A stretch of DNA of 58,780 bases. Origin: Dactylosporangium sucinum (GTDB taxonomy: Bacteria > Actinomycetota > Actinomycetes > Mycobacteriales > Micromonosporaceae). The notes beneath the pieces are model-generated. The model did not search any database. It was not told where the DNA came from and saw only the letters and a list, made by a program, of their open reading frames with translations. This document shows positions 51,210 to 58,780 of the stretch, piece by piece. Made by a program: the position numbers and the translations under genes. The DNA lies in NCBI RefSeq assembly GCF_014647515.1, contig NZ_BMPI01000072.1, positions 1 to 58,780 of the forward strand, written 5' to 3'. Numbering within the stretch: the first letter of the stretch is position 1; each line of letters opens with the position of its first letter.

Positions 51210-53878
51210 CGCCCGCGGACGTCGCCGCGATCGGCACCCGGGCCGACTTCGTGGCCGGGCTGGCCCGGGTCCGGCACGAGTCCGGCCGCTCCGTGCGCGA
51301 GATCGCGGCCGCGATCGGCCTGCCGTCGAGTACCGTCGGCGGGTACTTCGGCGGCAAGCACCTCCCGGCCCGCAAGCCGCCGGGCATCCTGAGCCGGCTG
51401 CTGCGCGACTGCGGCGTCACCGACGAGGCCACCCTGGCCGCCTGGGAGGACGCCCTGCGCCGGGTCCGGGTCGCCCGGCCGCCCACGGCCGCGGCGGCCC
51501 CCGCCGAGCCCGGCGACGGCCCGTCCCGGCTGCACATCCCGAGGCAGCGCACCGAGCCGCCGGCCGAGGAGGTCGGCCCGTCCCGGCTGCGGCGGACCGC
51601 CCTCGTCTCCACCCGCCCGCCGGTGGACCGGCTGGCCGTGGAGCCGGCCCTGCGCGGCCGCGACGAGTTCGTGGCCGGCCTGGTCGCCGGCCTCGAGCCC
51701 GGCGACGGCGCCGGCCCGCGCCCCGCCTACGTCCTGCACGGCCTCGGCGGCTGCGGCAAGACCACGATCGCCTTGGCCGTCGCGCAGCGGGCGATGGCGC
51801 GGGGTGTGCGGACCTGGTGGGTCTTCGCCGGCGGCGCGGAGAGCGTCTGGGCCGGCATGCTGGCGCTCGCCGCGGAGCTCGGCGCGAGCGCCGAGCAGCT
51901 GAGCCACGGCAGCTCGCCCGACCTGCTCTGGCGGCTACTCGACGAGCAGACCGAGCCGTGGCTGTTCATCATCGACAACGTCGACGACCCCCGGGGCGGG
52001 CTGGCGCTGCCCGGCAGCGAACTGACCGACGGCACCGGCTGGCTGCGCCCGATCACCGGCCGACACGGGATGGTCCTGCTGACCACTCGCGACGGCCGGG
52101 ACGTCACCTGGGGCGACCCTCCGCCGCCGTGGCTGCGGCTGGTGCCGGTCGGCCCGCTGTCGGAGCGCGACGGCGGCGCGGTGTTGGCCGGGCTGGCCGG
52201 CGCGGACGCGGGCAGCGCGCAGGACGCCGAGCGCCTGGCTGAGCGGCTCGGGGGACTCCCGCTTGCCCTTCGGCTCGCCGGTCGGTACCTCGCCCAGGCC
52301 GGCCGTCTCCCACCGGCGATCGCCGGCCCGCGCCCCGTGTACACCTTCCGTGCGTTCGCCGAGGCGCTCGCCGACGGCCGCCACGACGAGCTGTTCGTCG
52401 GCCCAGCGGAGGCCGCCGGCCCGGCCGGCCGCCGCGCCCGCGACCTGATCGGCCGTGCCTGGGAGCCGTCGCTGGAACTGCTCGGCCGACAGCGGGTCGC
52501 GCACGCCCGGGCGATGCTGCGCCTGCTGGCCTGCTTCGAGCCCGGCCCGGTGCCGCACGGGCTGCTGCTGGTGTCGAAGCTGCTGGCCGACTCGCCGCTG
52601 TTCCCGGGCGCCGACCGCTACCAGGTGTGGGAGGCGCTGCGGGCACTGACCGGGCTCGGCCTGGTCGAGGTCGCCCGGACCGAGTCCGCCGATCCCGCCC
52701 TGGGCACCACGATCGCCATCCACCCGCTGGTCCGCGAGACCTCCCGTCAGCAGCCCGACCTGCACACCGACGTTCACCGCTACCTCGAGCTGCTGGCGCG
52801 CCTGCTCAACCGGGTGACCGCGCCGCTCGACCCGCGCGACCTGACCACCTGGGAGCAGTGGCAGGCCCTCGCCGAGCACTGCCAGAGCCCGCTCAGCCTG
52901 GTCGAGGAACACCGCATCGACGCCCGGGACGTCCCGCCGGACCTGCTGACCCCGGCCATCCAGGCCACCCGCTTCCTGCGGGCGACCGGCCAGCTGCGCC
53001 GGGCCGCGGCCGCGCAGCAGCGGATGCTACGCATCGGGCGCCGGGTGTTCGCCCCTGACCACCCGCAGCTGCTCGGCGTCGCCCACGAGCACGGCCGGGT
53101 GCAGTACGACCTGGGGCGGCTCGACACCGCGGCCCGCGAGCTGCGCGACGTGCTCGCCGCCCGGCAGCGGGTGCTCGGCCCGGACGACCCCGACACGCTG
53201 ACCACCCAGCATTACCTGGCCCGCGTCCTGCGCGACCGCGGCGAGCTGGGCCGGGCCGAGCGGCTGCTGAGCCACACACTGCAGCAGCGCCGGGCGGTCC
53301 TCGGCGAGGAGCACCCGGACACGCTGACCACCCGCAACGTCGCGGCCGACGTGCTGCGCGCCCGAGGCCGGGCGGACCTGGCCGGGCCGGAGCTCGACGC
53401 GGTCCTGGCGGTGCAGGGCCGGGTGCTCGGCCTCGACCACCCGGCGGCGCTCGTCACCCGCTACCACCGGGCGCTGGTGCTGCGGGACTGCGGTGACCGG
53501 CTGGCCGCCGCTGACGGCCTGGCCGAGCTTGTCGGGGTCAGCCGCCGGGTCCTGGGCGCCGAGCACCCGCGCACGCTGACCGCGCTGCAGGCCCTCATCG
53601 ACGTGCAGTATGACCTCGGCGCCCTCGACGAGGCCGAGACCGCGGCCGACTCGCTGCTCGACGTGCGACGGCGCACCCTCGGCGACGAACACCCGGCCAC
53701 CCTCGCCACCCGCCACCGGCTCGGCCAAATCCTGGCCCGCCGCGGCGACTACCGCACCGCGGACGCCGAGCTCAGCGCCGTCCTCGACGCCCGGCGCCGG
53801 GTGCTCGGCTCGCGTCACCGCGACACCACCGCCAGCCGCGCCGATCTCGACGCACTGCGCCGGCGCCCGGCCAGCTGA
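51206..53878 (+). CDS. STAND NTPase: HTH, NB-ARC and TPR repeats
   Basis: The 890-residue signal-transduction ATPase starts with an XRE-like HTH ('VREIAAAIGLPSSTVGGYFGG'). An NB-ARC domain follows, with Walker A LHGLGGCGKTT (Lys185), Walker B 'LFIIDNVDD' and 'LLTTRDG' with sensor-like Arg, then a winged-helix region. The C-terminal ~280 residues hold about seven kinesin-light-chain-type TPRs with the repeated 'LG.EHP.TL.TR..LA..L' signature. Such proteins are switch-like sensors that oligomerise on ligand binding. GTG 51206 overlaps the kinase stop; GTG 51191 is an alternative. It fits as the sensor/switch of the system. Confidence 0.9.
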   Translation: MTPADVAAIGTRADFVAGLARVRHESGRSVREIAAAIGLPSSTVGGYFGGKHLPARKPPGILSRLLRDCGVTDEATLAAWEDALRRVRVARPPTAAAAPAEPGDGPSRLHIPRQRTEPPAEEVGPSRLRRTALVSTRPPVDRLAVEPALRGRDEFVAGLVAGLEPGDGAGPRPAYVLHGLGGCGKTTIALAVAQRAMARGVRTWWVFAGGAESVWAGMLALAAELGASAEQLSHGSSPDLLWRLLDEQTEPWLFIIDNVDDPRGGLALPGSELTDGTGWLRPITGRHGMVLLTTRDGRDVTWGDPPPPWLRLVPVGPLSERDGGAVLAGLAGADAGSAQDAERLAERLGGLPLALRLAGRYLAQAGRLPPAIAGPRPVYTFRAFAEALADGRHDELFVGPAEAAGPAGRRARDLIGRAWEPSLELLGRQRVAHARAMLRLLACFEPGPVPHGLLLVSKLLADSPLFPGADRYQVWEALRALTGLGLVEVARTESADPALGTTIAIHPLVRETSRQQPDLHTDVHRYLELLARLLNRVTAPLDPRDLTTWEQWQALAEHCQSPLSLVEEHRIDARDVPPDLLTPAIQATRFLRATGQLRRAAAAQQRMLRIGRRVFAPDHPQLLGVAHEHGRVQYDLGRLDTAARELRDVLAARQRVLGPDDPDTLTTQHYLARVLRDRGELGRAERLLSHTLQQRRAVLGEEHPDTLTTRNVAADVLRARGRADLAGPELDAVLAVQGRVLGLDHPAALVTRYHRALVLRDCGDRLAAADGLAELVGVSRRVLGAEHPRTLTALQALIDVQYDLGALDEAETAADSLLDVRRRTLGDEHPATLATRHRLGQILARRGDYRTADAELSAVLDARRRVLGSRHRDTTASRADLDALRRRPAS

Positions 53879-53910
53879 ACCGGCGCCCGGACCACGAGGA
53901 GTACGACGAC

Positions 53911-55524
53911 ATGGAACCCCCGATCGACCGGAACCTGGCAGCCAAGCTGGGCCCGGCGGCCGCGCAGGCGCTCGGCGAGTCGGCGGCGCTGCGCCGGGTG
54001 CAGTACCGCTACGCCGGCTGGTTCGTCAACGGCCGCTCGACTGCCAACGTCGGCGCCGTTTTCGAGGTCGGCGCCGGCTCGGCCCGCAAGCTGATGCTCA
54101 AGCATGACGTCGCCGACAGCACCCAACTGCACCGCGCCGAGTTCGCCCGCCACCAGGAGGCCCTGGACGACGCGCCGGACTTCGCGAAGGCGCACCTGGT
54201 CGCGCCGGTCGGCGAGCCGGTCCGGGTCGGCGACGGCTCCTGGATCACCTTCCAGAACATCGTCGGCGGCAGCTTCACCGACTACCGGGTCCTGTCGGCA
54301 ATGCTGGCCGGCGTGCCCGAGGCGAAGGTGGATGGCGTCGACCATCGCCTGGTGACGCCGTGCGACCGGGGCAGCTTCGCCGCAGTCTGCACCGCCGTGG
54401 TCCGCGGGCTGCTCGCCGACTGGGCCGGTGAGCCGGTGATGGAGGCGGTCGCCGTCGGTGAGGTACTGCGGCGCCACCTGCTGCACCGCCTCGAGCCCGG
54501 CCAGCCGCTGCACGCCGAGGTGCAGCGCTGGCCCGAGCCTCGGCTCGATCTGCCCGGCGAACTCCGCTCGCTGCCCAACCCGTTCGCTCTCGTCCGTGAC
54601 CCGGTCCTCACCGCCGGTCGGTCGGTGCCGCTGCTGACCGGGCGGGCGCACGGGGACCTGCACCCCGAGAACATCCTGGTCGCCACGGAACGCGAGCCCG
54701 GCGACTACCACCTCATCGACCTGTCCCGCTACGAGCGCAGCGCGCCCCTGACCCGCGACCCGGTCCAGCTCGTGCTCACCATCCTGGACCGCACCATGGA
54801 CGAGCGCAGCGATCAGCAGCGCGAGCTGCTGCTCGGCCTGCTCGTCGGCGATGCCGCCGCGGACGGCCGCGACATGCTGCCGCGGTGGCTGCCCGAGTTC
54901 CTCGACCAGGTCCGCGCCGCCCAGCTCGACTGGATCCGCCCCAAGGGTCTGGTCGACGAGTGGCGGCAGCAGTCGCTGTTGTCGCTCTCGGCCTGCGCGC
55001 TGATGTTCCTGGGCCGCCCCACCACCGCGCCCGCGCACCGGGAGTGGTACCTGCGCCTGGCCGCCCGCGCGGCCGCCGCCTACCTGCAGGACGCCGATGC
55101 CGCCGGCCCGGTCGCCGAGCCCGGCGGCGTCGCGAGCACCGCGGACGCCGAGAACCGACTGGCGGCCGGCGCCACGCGGCGCAGCGCCGCCGGCCCGGTC
55201 TCGGTGCTGTGTGCCAACCTGCCTGCGCTGCGCGAGACGGCCCACCGGCGCGGCCTGGGCGGCGAGGTCGAGGATCTGGTCACGCGGGCCCGCCTCGGCC
55301 ACGACATCGCCGCCGACCACGCCGCCCTCGTGCGCCGGCTGTCCGGGGCCGACGAGGACGTCCGGCACGGGCTCACCGGGTTCGGTGGCGGGACTCCAGT
55401 CGTGGGCGAGTACTTCACCTGCCCGCTGGAGCGGCCCTGTGGCCGCGAGGCGCGGCGCCCGCCCGGCGGCGGCCGGCCGCCGTGCCCGCTGCAGGGCACG
55501 GCCATGACCCAGGCGCTGCGGTAG
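53911..55524 (+). CDS. APH-fold kinase-like protein with Cys-rich C-terminal tail
   Basis: The 537-residue protein has a phosphotransferase (aminoglycoside/choline kinase-like) core: 'RKLMLKHDV' (lysine strand, ~55-65), a substrate region, the catalytic 'GRAHGDLHPENILV' (His247, Asp249, Asn254) and 'YHLIDLSRY' (the metal-binding Asp as IDL). The last ~100 residues form a separate module ending with a conserved-looking Cys motif 'EYFTCPLERPCGREARR' ... 'PPCPLQGTAM'. Similar Cys-rich tails end proteins of actinobacterial NTPase-linked conflict systems. It lies 32 bp after the STAND gene, with AGGAG upstream of ATG 53911. It could be a small-molecule or protein kinase; the substrate is unknown. 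Confidence 0.82.
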   Translation: MEPPIDRNLAAKLGPAAAQALGESAALRRVQYRYAGWFVNGRSTANVGAVFEVGAGSARKLMLKHDVADSTQLHRAEFARHQEALDDAPDFAKAHLVAPVGEPVRVGDGSWITFQNIVGGSFTDYRVLSAMLAGVPEAKVDGVDHRLVTPCDRGSFAAVCTAVVRGLLADWAGEPVMEAVAVGEVLRRHLLHRLEPGQPLHAEVQRWPEPRLDLPGELRSLPNPFALVRDPVLTAGRSVPLLTGRAHGDLHPENILVATEREPGDYHLIDLSRYERSAPLTRDPVQLVLTILDRTMDERSDQQRELLLGLLVGDAAADGRDMLPRWLPEFLDQVRAAQLDWIRPKGLVDEWRQQSLLSLSACALMFLGRPTTAPAHREWYLRLAARAAAAYLQDADAAGPVAEPGGVASTADAENRLAAGATRRSAAGPVSVLCANLPALRETAHRRGLGGEVEDLVTRARLGHDIAADHAALVRRLSGADEDVRHGLTGFGGGTPVVGEYFTCPLERPCGREARRPPGGGRPPCPLQGTAMTQALR

Positions 55525-55528
55525 CCCT

Positions 55529-56320
55529 ATGACGGACGACGAGGACGGGGGACGGCCGGACAGATGGCGGCAGGCGCTCGGGCCGCTCGGCGCGGTTTGG
55601 GTGGCCGCGGCCGCCGTCGCTGGCGCGCCCGGGCACGACCCGCGGCGGCTCGGCCTCGCGCCGGACGTCACCGCCGGCGTCGCCCTCGCCCTGGCGTGGG
55701 TGGCGGTCGGGCTGCTGGTCCCGCTGCTCGCGACGGGCGTCTCGGCGGTCTGGCTCGGCCGGTGGCCGATGGGGGCCGGCCCGCTCACCGGATGGCGGAG
55801 CCGGCGGTGGCTGCGGGCCCACGAGCTGGCGGAGCGGCTCGCCGAGGAACGGGCACCCGTCGAGGATCAGGCACGGGCGCGGCGCCGGCGGGCGGCGATC
55901 GCGCTCGCCCCGCCGCGCCGGCCGACCTGGATGGGGGACCGGTGGGCGGCCGTCGAGCAGCGGGTCGGCGCGGCCTACGGGCTGGACCTGGTCACCGTGT
56001 GGCCGCGGCTGTGGCTGGTCCTGCCCGAGCCGGAGCGGGCCGAGGTGCGGGCGGCGAAGGCGGGGTGGGAGCGCAGTACCCGGCTGGCGGCGTGGGCCGT
56101 GCCGTTCGCCGCTCTGGGCCTGGCGTGGTGGCCGCTGCTCGGCATCGCCGTCGTGCTGGCCCTGGCCGGGTGGGCGCGCGGCCGGTCCGCCGTCGCCTAC
56201 CGGGCCGACCTGCTCGAGGCGGCGTTCGACCTGCACGCCGCTGCGCTGCCTGACCGGCTCACCGGCCTCGACCCCGACGCCGGCCGCCGCCTCACCGCGA
56301 ACCTGCGCAAGGGCGTTTGA
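55529..56320 (+). CDS. Small membrane protein of unknown function
   Basis: A 263-residue protein with four apparent TM segments: 'LGAVWVAAAAVAGA' and 'GVALALAWVAVGLLVPLLATG' near the N-terminus, and the pair 'WAVPFAALGLAWWPLLGIA' / 'VVLALAGWARG' around 185-225. An Arg/Ala-rich cytoplasmic loop (~85-180) and a soluble tail complete it. No known motif is recognised. It begins 4 bp after the previous stop without a clear ribosome site, suggesting translational coupling, and is the last gene of the cluster before a GC-rich hairpin. It may anchor part of the complex at the membrane, like the TM part of the kinase. Confidence 0.78.
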   Translation: MTDDEDGGRPDRWRQALGPLGAVWVAAAAVAGAPGHDPRRLGLAPDVTAGVALALAWVAVGLLVPLLATGVSAVWLGRWPMGAGPLTGWRSRRWLRAHELAERLAEERAPVEDQARARRRRAAIALAPPRRPTWMGDRWAAVEQRVGAAYGLDLVTVWPRLWLVLPEPERAEVRAAKAGWERSTRLAAWAVPFAALGLAWWPLLGIAVVLALAGWARGRSAVAYRADLLEAAFDLHAAALPDRLTGLDPDAGRRLTANLRKGV

Positions 56321-56417
56321 CCGTTCGGCCCCGTACGGCCCGCGAGCGGACCCCGTCCGGACCGGGCCGCACTGCTGTCGCCGCCCGCGTCCGGGCAGCT
56401 TTCCTGCAGGGGTCCGC

Positions 56418-56441
56418 GGCCCGGCCAACCCCGGCCGGGCC
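56418..56441. terminator. GC-rich hairpin ending the CHAT/STAND cluster
   Basis: A perfect 9-bp stem GGCCCGGCC / GGCCGGGCC with loop AACCCC lies in the 141-bp gap after the membrane-protein gene. There is no T-tract. It separates the signalling cluster from the FAD oxidoreductase genes, though it is only 20 bp from the next start and could also act as an attenuator. Confidence 0.5.
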
Positions 56442-56461
56442 CACCCCAGCGGGAGGCAGGC

Positions 56462-57640
56462 GTGCGCGTCGCCGTCATCGGATCCGGGATCTCCGGCTTG
56501 AGCTGTGCCTTTTACCTCGCCGACCACTCCGGCGTCGAGACCGTCGTCATCGAGCGCGACGCCGTGCCCGGCGGCCGCGCCAATACCACCGAGCAGGGCG
56601 AGCACTGCCCGCGGATCTTCCTCGACGACTACCACACCCTCTTCGGCATCCTGCGCCGCATCGCCGGCACCGACGGGCGCAGCGTCCACGCCCACCTGCA
56701 GCGGCTGCGGCGGTACAGCTACGCCGGCGGGCACGGCTGGGTCGAGGTGTCGCACCTGTACCGCGTCTTCGCCAAGGAGATCCCGCTGAGCCGGCGATTG
56801 CAGATGATCCGGCGGCCGCGCTCGCCCCTCGTCGCCGAGCAGTACCGCGGCGCCAACGCCAACCGCTACGGCTCCCTGAAGAACTTCTCCCGCCTCGCGC
56901 TGTTGCGCATGGCGTTGAGCCTGCTGCGGTCCCGGACCGCCTACACCTTCGACGGGCCGACCCGCACCCACCTGATCGAGCCCTGGGTCCGGCACCTGAG
57001 CGAGCGGGGCGTCGAGCTGCGGACCGGGTGCCCGGTGACGCGGCTGACCCCAGTGCCGGGCGGGATCTCCATCGAGACCGCGGGCGGCACCGAGGTCTTT
57101 GACGCCGTCATCGTCGCCGCGTTCGTGCCCGACGTCATCCCGCTGCTGGCCGCCTCCGGCCTGCCCACCGCGGTGCGGGCCCTCAACCACACGCACTGTA
57201 AGGCGATCACCGTCGAGCTGGACCCCGCCGAGCCCATCCTCGCTGCGGCCGGGCCGGCGATGTACTGCCGCGACGGCATCAACATCGTCCTGCAGCCCGC
57301 TCACCGCCGCTCCATCGTGCTGGTAACCCGGGCGGCGAGCAGCGCCGACGACTTCGTCCTGGGCAAGGTCCGCCAATTCCTCGGGCTGCGGCACCCACTG
57401 CGCTCCGTCGGGGTGCGCGACAACCAGCTGCCCCACGAGGCGGTCTACGCCGCCACCTACCTGCGCCCGGACGCGGTCGTGACCCGCGCCGTGCCCGGCC
57501 TCTACCTGGCCGGCTCCTACCTGCGCAACGGCTACCCCGTCGACTCCGGCGAGGGCGCCGCCCGCACGGCGCTGGCCGCCTATCGGCAGATCCGCCACGC
57601 GTACGGCCTGACGACCAGCCCGGCCGCCCGGGTCGGGTGA
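56462..57640 (+). CDS. FAD-dependent amine oxidase/phytoene-desaturase-like oxidoreductase
   Basis: A 392-residue flavoprotein with the N-terminal dinucleotide-binding motif 'VAVIGSGISGLSCAFYLAD' and 'VVIERDAVPGGRANT', the classic start of amine oxidase/carotenoid-desaturase-type enzymes. The C-terminal FAD contact is 'PGLYLAGSYLRNGYPVDSGEGAART'. The middle ('HLIEPWVRHLSERGVELRTG') places the substrate-domain crossover as in that family. GTG 56462 follows GGGAGG by 6 bp. Its stop overlaps a GTG (57637) of the next FAD gene, so the two are coupled. Lipid or polyene desaturation is plausible; the substrate is unknown. Confidence 0.85.
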   Translation: MRVAVIGSGISGLSCAFYLADHSGVETVVIERDAVPGGRANTTEQGEHCPRIFLDDYHTLFGILRRIAGTDGRSVHAHLQRLRRYSYAGGHGWVEVSHLYRVFAKEIPLSRRLQMIRRPRSPLVAEQYRGANANRYGSLKNFSRLALLRMALSLLRSRTAYTFDGPTRTHLIEPWVRHLSERGVELRTGCPVTRLTPVPGGISIETAGGTEVFDAVIVAAFVPDVIPLLAASGLPTAVRALNHTHCKAITVELDPAEPILAAAGPAMYCRDGINIVLQPAHRRSIVLVTRAASSADDFVLGKVRQFLGLRHPLRSVGVRDNQLPHEAVYAATYLRPDAVVTRAVPGLYLAGSYLRNGYPVDSGEGAARTALAAYRQIRHAYGLTTSPAARVG

Positions 57641-57645
57641 GCCCG

Positions 57646-58780
57646 ATGCCCGACTCTCCGCCCCGCGTCGCCGTCGTCGGCGCCGGTGTCGCCGGCCTCA
57701 CCGCGGCCCACCTGCTACAGCGGGTCGCGGACGTGACGCTCTTCGAGGCCGACGACCGGCTCGGCGGCCACGCACACACCCACGACGTGCCCACCGACGG
57801 TGGCGTCCTGCCCGTCGACTCCGGCTTCATCGTCCACAACGCGCGGACATACCCCCTCCTCGGCGGCCTCTTCACCGAGCTCGGCGTGGCCACCCGCCCC
57901 GCCGCCATGAGCATGTCCGTGCGCTGCGACGGCTGCGGCCTGGCCTACGCCGGCTCCCGCGGTCCGGCCGGGCTGCTGCCTCGCGGCGGGAGCCTCGCCG
58001 CCCGCGGCCGCCACCTGGCGCTGCTCGGACAGGTGCCGCGGTTCTACCGCCGAGCCCGCCGCCTGCTGGCCCAGCCCGCGGCCGCCGACACGCCCCAGCC
58101 GACCATCGGCGAGTTCCTGGCCGCCGGCCGGTTCTCGCGCCACTTCACCGACCACTTCGTCGCCCCGCTCGTGGCCGCCGTGTGGAGCTGCGGCCCGCAG
58201 CTGGCAAGCGACTACCCGGCCCGGTACCTGTTCGCGTTCCTGGACAACCACACGATGCTCCAGGTGCGCCGCTCGCCGGGCTGGCGCACCGTGCGCGGCG
58301 GCTCGCGCAGCTACGTCGAGGCGGTCGCCGCGAAGCTCGGGACCGTGCGCGCCGGCGCCGCCGTCCGTGCGGTGCAGCGCCACGCCGACGGGGTGACCAT
58401 CCGCGACGTCACCGGCGCCGCCCACGACTTCGCCGGCGTCGTCGTCGCCACCCACGCCGACCAGGCGCTGCGCCTGCTGGAGCGGCCGACCGTGCAGGAG
58501 CGGCAGCTGCTCGGAGCCTTCGCCTACACCCGCAACGAGGCGGTGCTGCACACCGACGCATCGGTACTGCCGGCGAACCCACACATCCGCGCCGCCTGGA
58601 ACTACTCCCAGCCGACCTGCCGCACGGCAACCGGCGGTGTGCGGATCAGCTACAGCATGAACCGCCTGCAGTCCCTGCCCACCACCACGCCGGTCGTCGT
58701 CACCCTCAACGGCGGCGCCGCCGTCGACCCCGAACTGGTCCTCGCCCGGATGGTCTACGAGCACCCGATCTACACCCGCG
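57646..58780 (+). CDS. COG2907-like NAD/FAD-binding oxidoreductase (3'-truncated by window)
   Basis: The frame is open from GTG 57637/ATG 57646 to the end of the window (~378 codons, incomplete). It shows 'VAVVGAGVAGLTAAHLLQR', 'VTLFEADDRLGGHAHTHDV', 'VDSGFIVHNARTYPLLGGLF', 'WRTVRGGSRSYVEAV' and 'VVVATHADQALRLL'. This set is characteristic of the COG2907 flavoproteins that usually accompany cyclopropane-fatty-acid-synthase-like genes and DUF1365 proteins. I prefer ATG 57646 since GGGTGA lies upstream, but GTG 57637 overlaps the previous stop. It probably acts on membrane lipids; downstream genes are outside the window. Confidence 0.87.
   Translation, partial: MPDSPPRVAVVGAGVAGLTAAHLLQRVADVTLFEADDRLGGHAHTHDVPTDGGVLPVDSGFIVHNARTYPLLGGLFTELGVATRPAAMSMSVRCDGCGLAYAGSRGPAGLLPRGGSLAARGRHLALLGQVPRFYRRARRLLAQPAAADTPQPTIGEFLAAGRFSRHFTDHFVAPLVAAVWSCGPQLASDYPARYLFAFLDNHTMLQVRRSPGWRTVRGGSRSYVEAVAAKLGTVRAGAAVRAVQRHADGVTIRDVTGAAHDFAGVVVATHADQALRLLERPTVQERQLLGAFAYTRNEAVLHTDASVLPANPHIRAAWNYSQPTCRTATGGVRISYSMNRLQSLPTTTPVVVTLNGGAAVDPELVLARMVYEHPIYTR

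Overview
The window is very GC-rich, with compact operons, many ATGA/GTGA/TTGA start-stop overlaps, GTG starts and TetR-type operators. Its gene types (Liv transporters in catabolic clusters, CaiB-type CoA transferases, P450 with [3Fe-4S] ferredoxin, TPR/STAND and CHAT proteins, DrrAB-like exporters) point to an actinomycete. The genus cannot be fixed from this sequence because no rRNA or tRNA gene is visible.

Region 1 (1-25804, all + strand) is a large catabolic island in three operons. Operon A (1-8220) has a branched-chain-amino-acid-type ABC importer, in which the LivM permease is fused to a LivF-like ATPase, followed by an SDR, an acyl-CoA synthetase, an MFS transporter and an acyl-CoA thioesterase. 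Operon B (8323-15630) encodes a cytochrome P450, its [3Fe-4S] ferredoxin and ferredoxin reductase, a 51-residue DUF1059-like protein, two family III CoA transferases and an ADP-forming acyl-CoA synthetase. Operon C (15691-25804) encodes an acyl-CoA dehydrogenase, two crotonases (one BadI/MenB-like), two SDRs, two MaoC-type proteins, an aldehyde dehydrogenase, a third CoA transferase and a second acyl-CoA synthetase. Operons B and C each start with a sigma70-like promoter flanked by two copies of the same palindrome, GTCARC-N6-GYTGAC, so one unidentified repressor probably controls both. The gene content suggests oxidation, CoA activation, beta-oxidation and hydrolytic ring cleavage of a cyclic, perhaps terpenoid or alicyclic, acid. 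The substrate is unknown.

Region 2 (26077-32151) is a leucine/isovalerate-type module on the - strand (HMG-CoA lyase, methylglutaconyl-CoA hydratase-like crotonase, carboxyltransferase, biotin carboxylase/BCCP). It is divergent from a TetR gene, with a CTGACCG-N6-CGGTCAG palindrome between them. No isovaleryl-CoA dehydrogenase lies next to it.

Region 3 (32152-40121) is accessory. It holds an acyltransferase tail remnant, an ArsR regulator and CDF metal exporter sharing a nearly identical 25-bp site, an MFS transporter, a TetR/DrrA-like/DrrB-like drug-exporter operon with its own palindromic operator, a decayed stretch with apparent remnants of an IS256-type transposase and an MmyB-type regulator, and a small secreted protein.

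Region 4 (40538-56320) is the most interesting part: nine co-directional, mostly overlapping genes. They encode a 1281-residue CHAT-domain protein with an intact His/Cys dyad, a coiled-coil protein, a ClpB-D2-like AAA+ ATPase, an NrdG/PflA-type radical SAM protein, an FHA protein, a membrane-anchored Ser/Thr-kinase-like protein with an altered HRD motif, an HTH/NB-ARC/TPR STAND protein, an APH-fold kinase-like protein with a Cys-rich tail, and a small membrane protein. This looks like an NTP- and phosphorylation-gated signalling or conflict system with a protease effector. The radical SAM component is not a part I can match to a described system. An array of CCGTAC half-sites lies in the divergent upstream region.

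Region 5 (56462-58780) begins another cluster with two FAD-dependent oxidoreductases. The second, COG2907-like, runs off the window.
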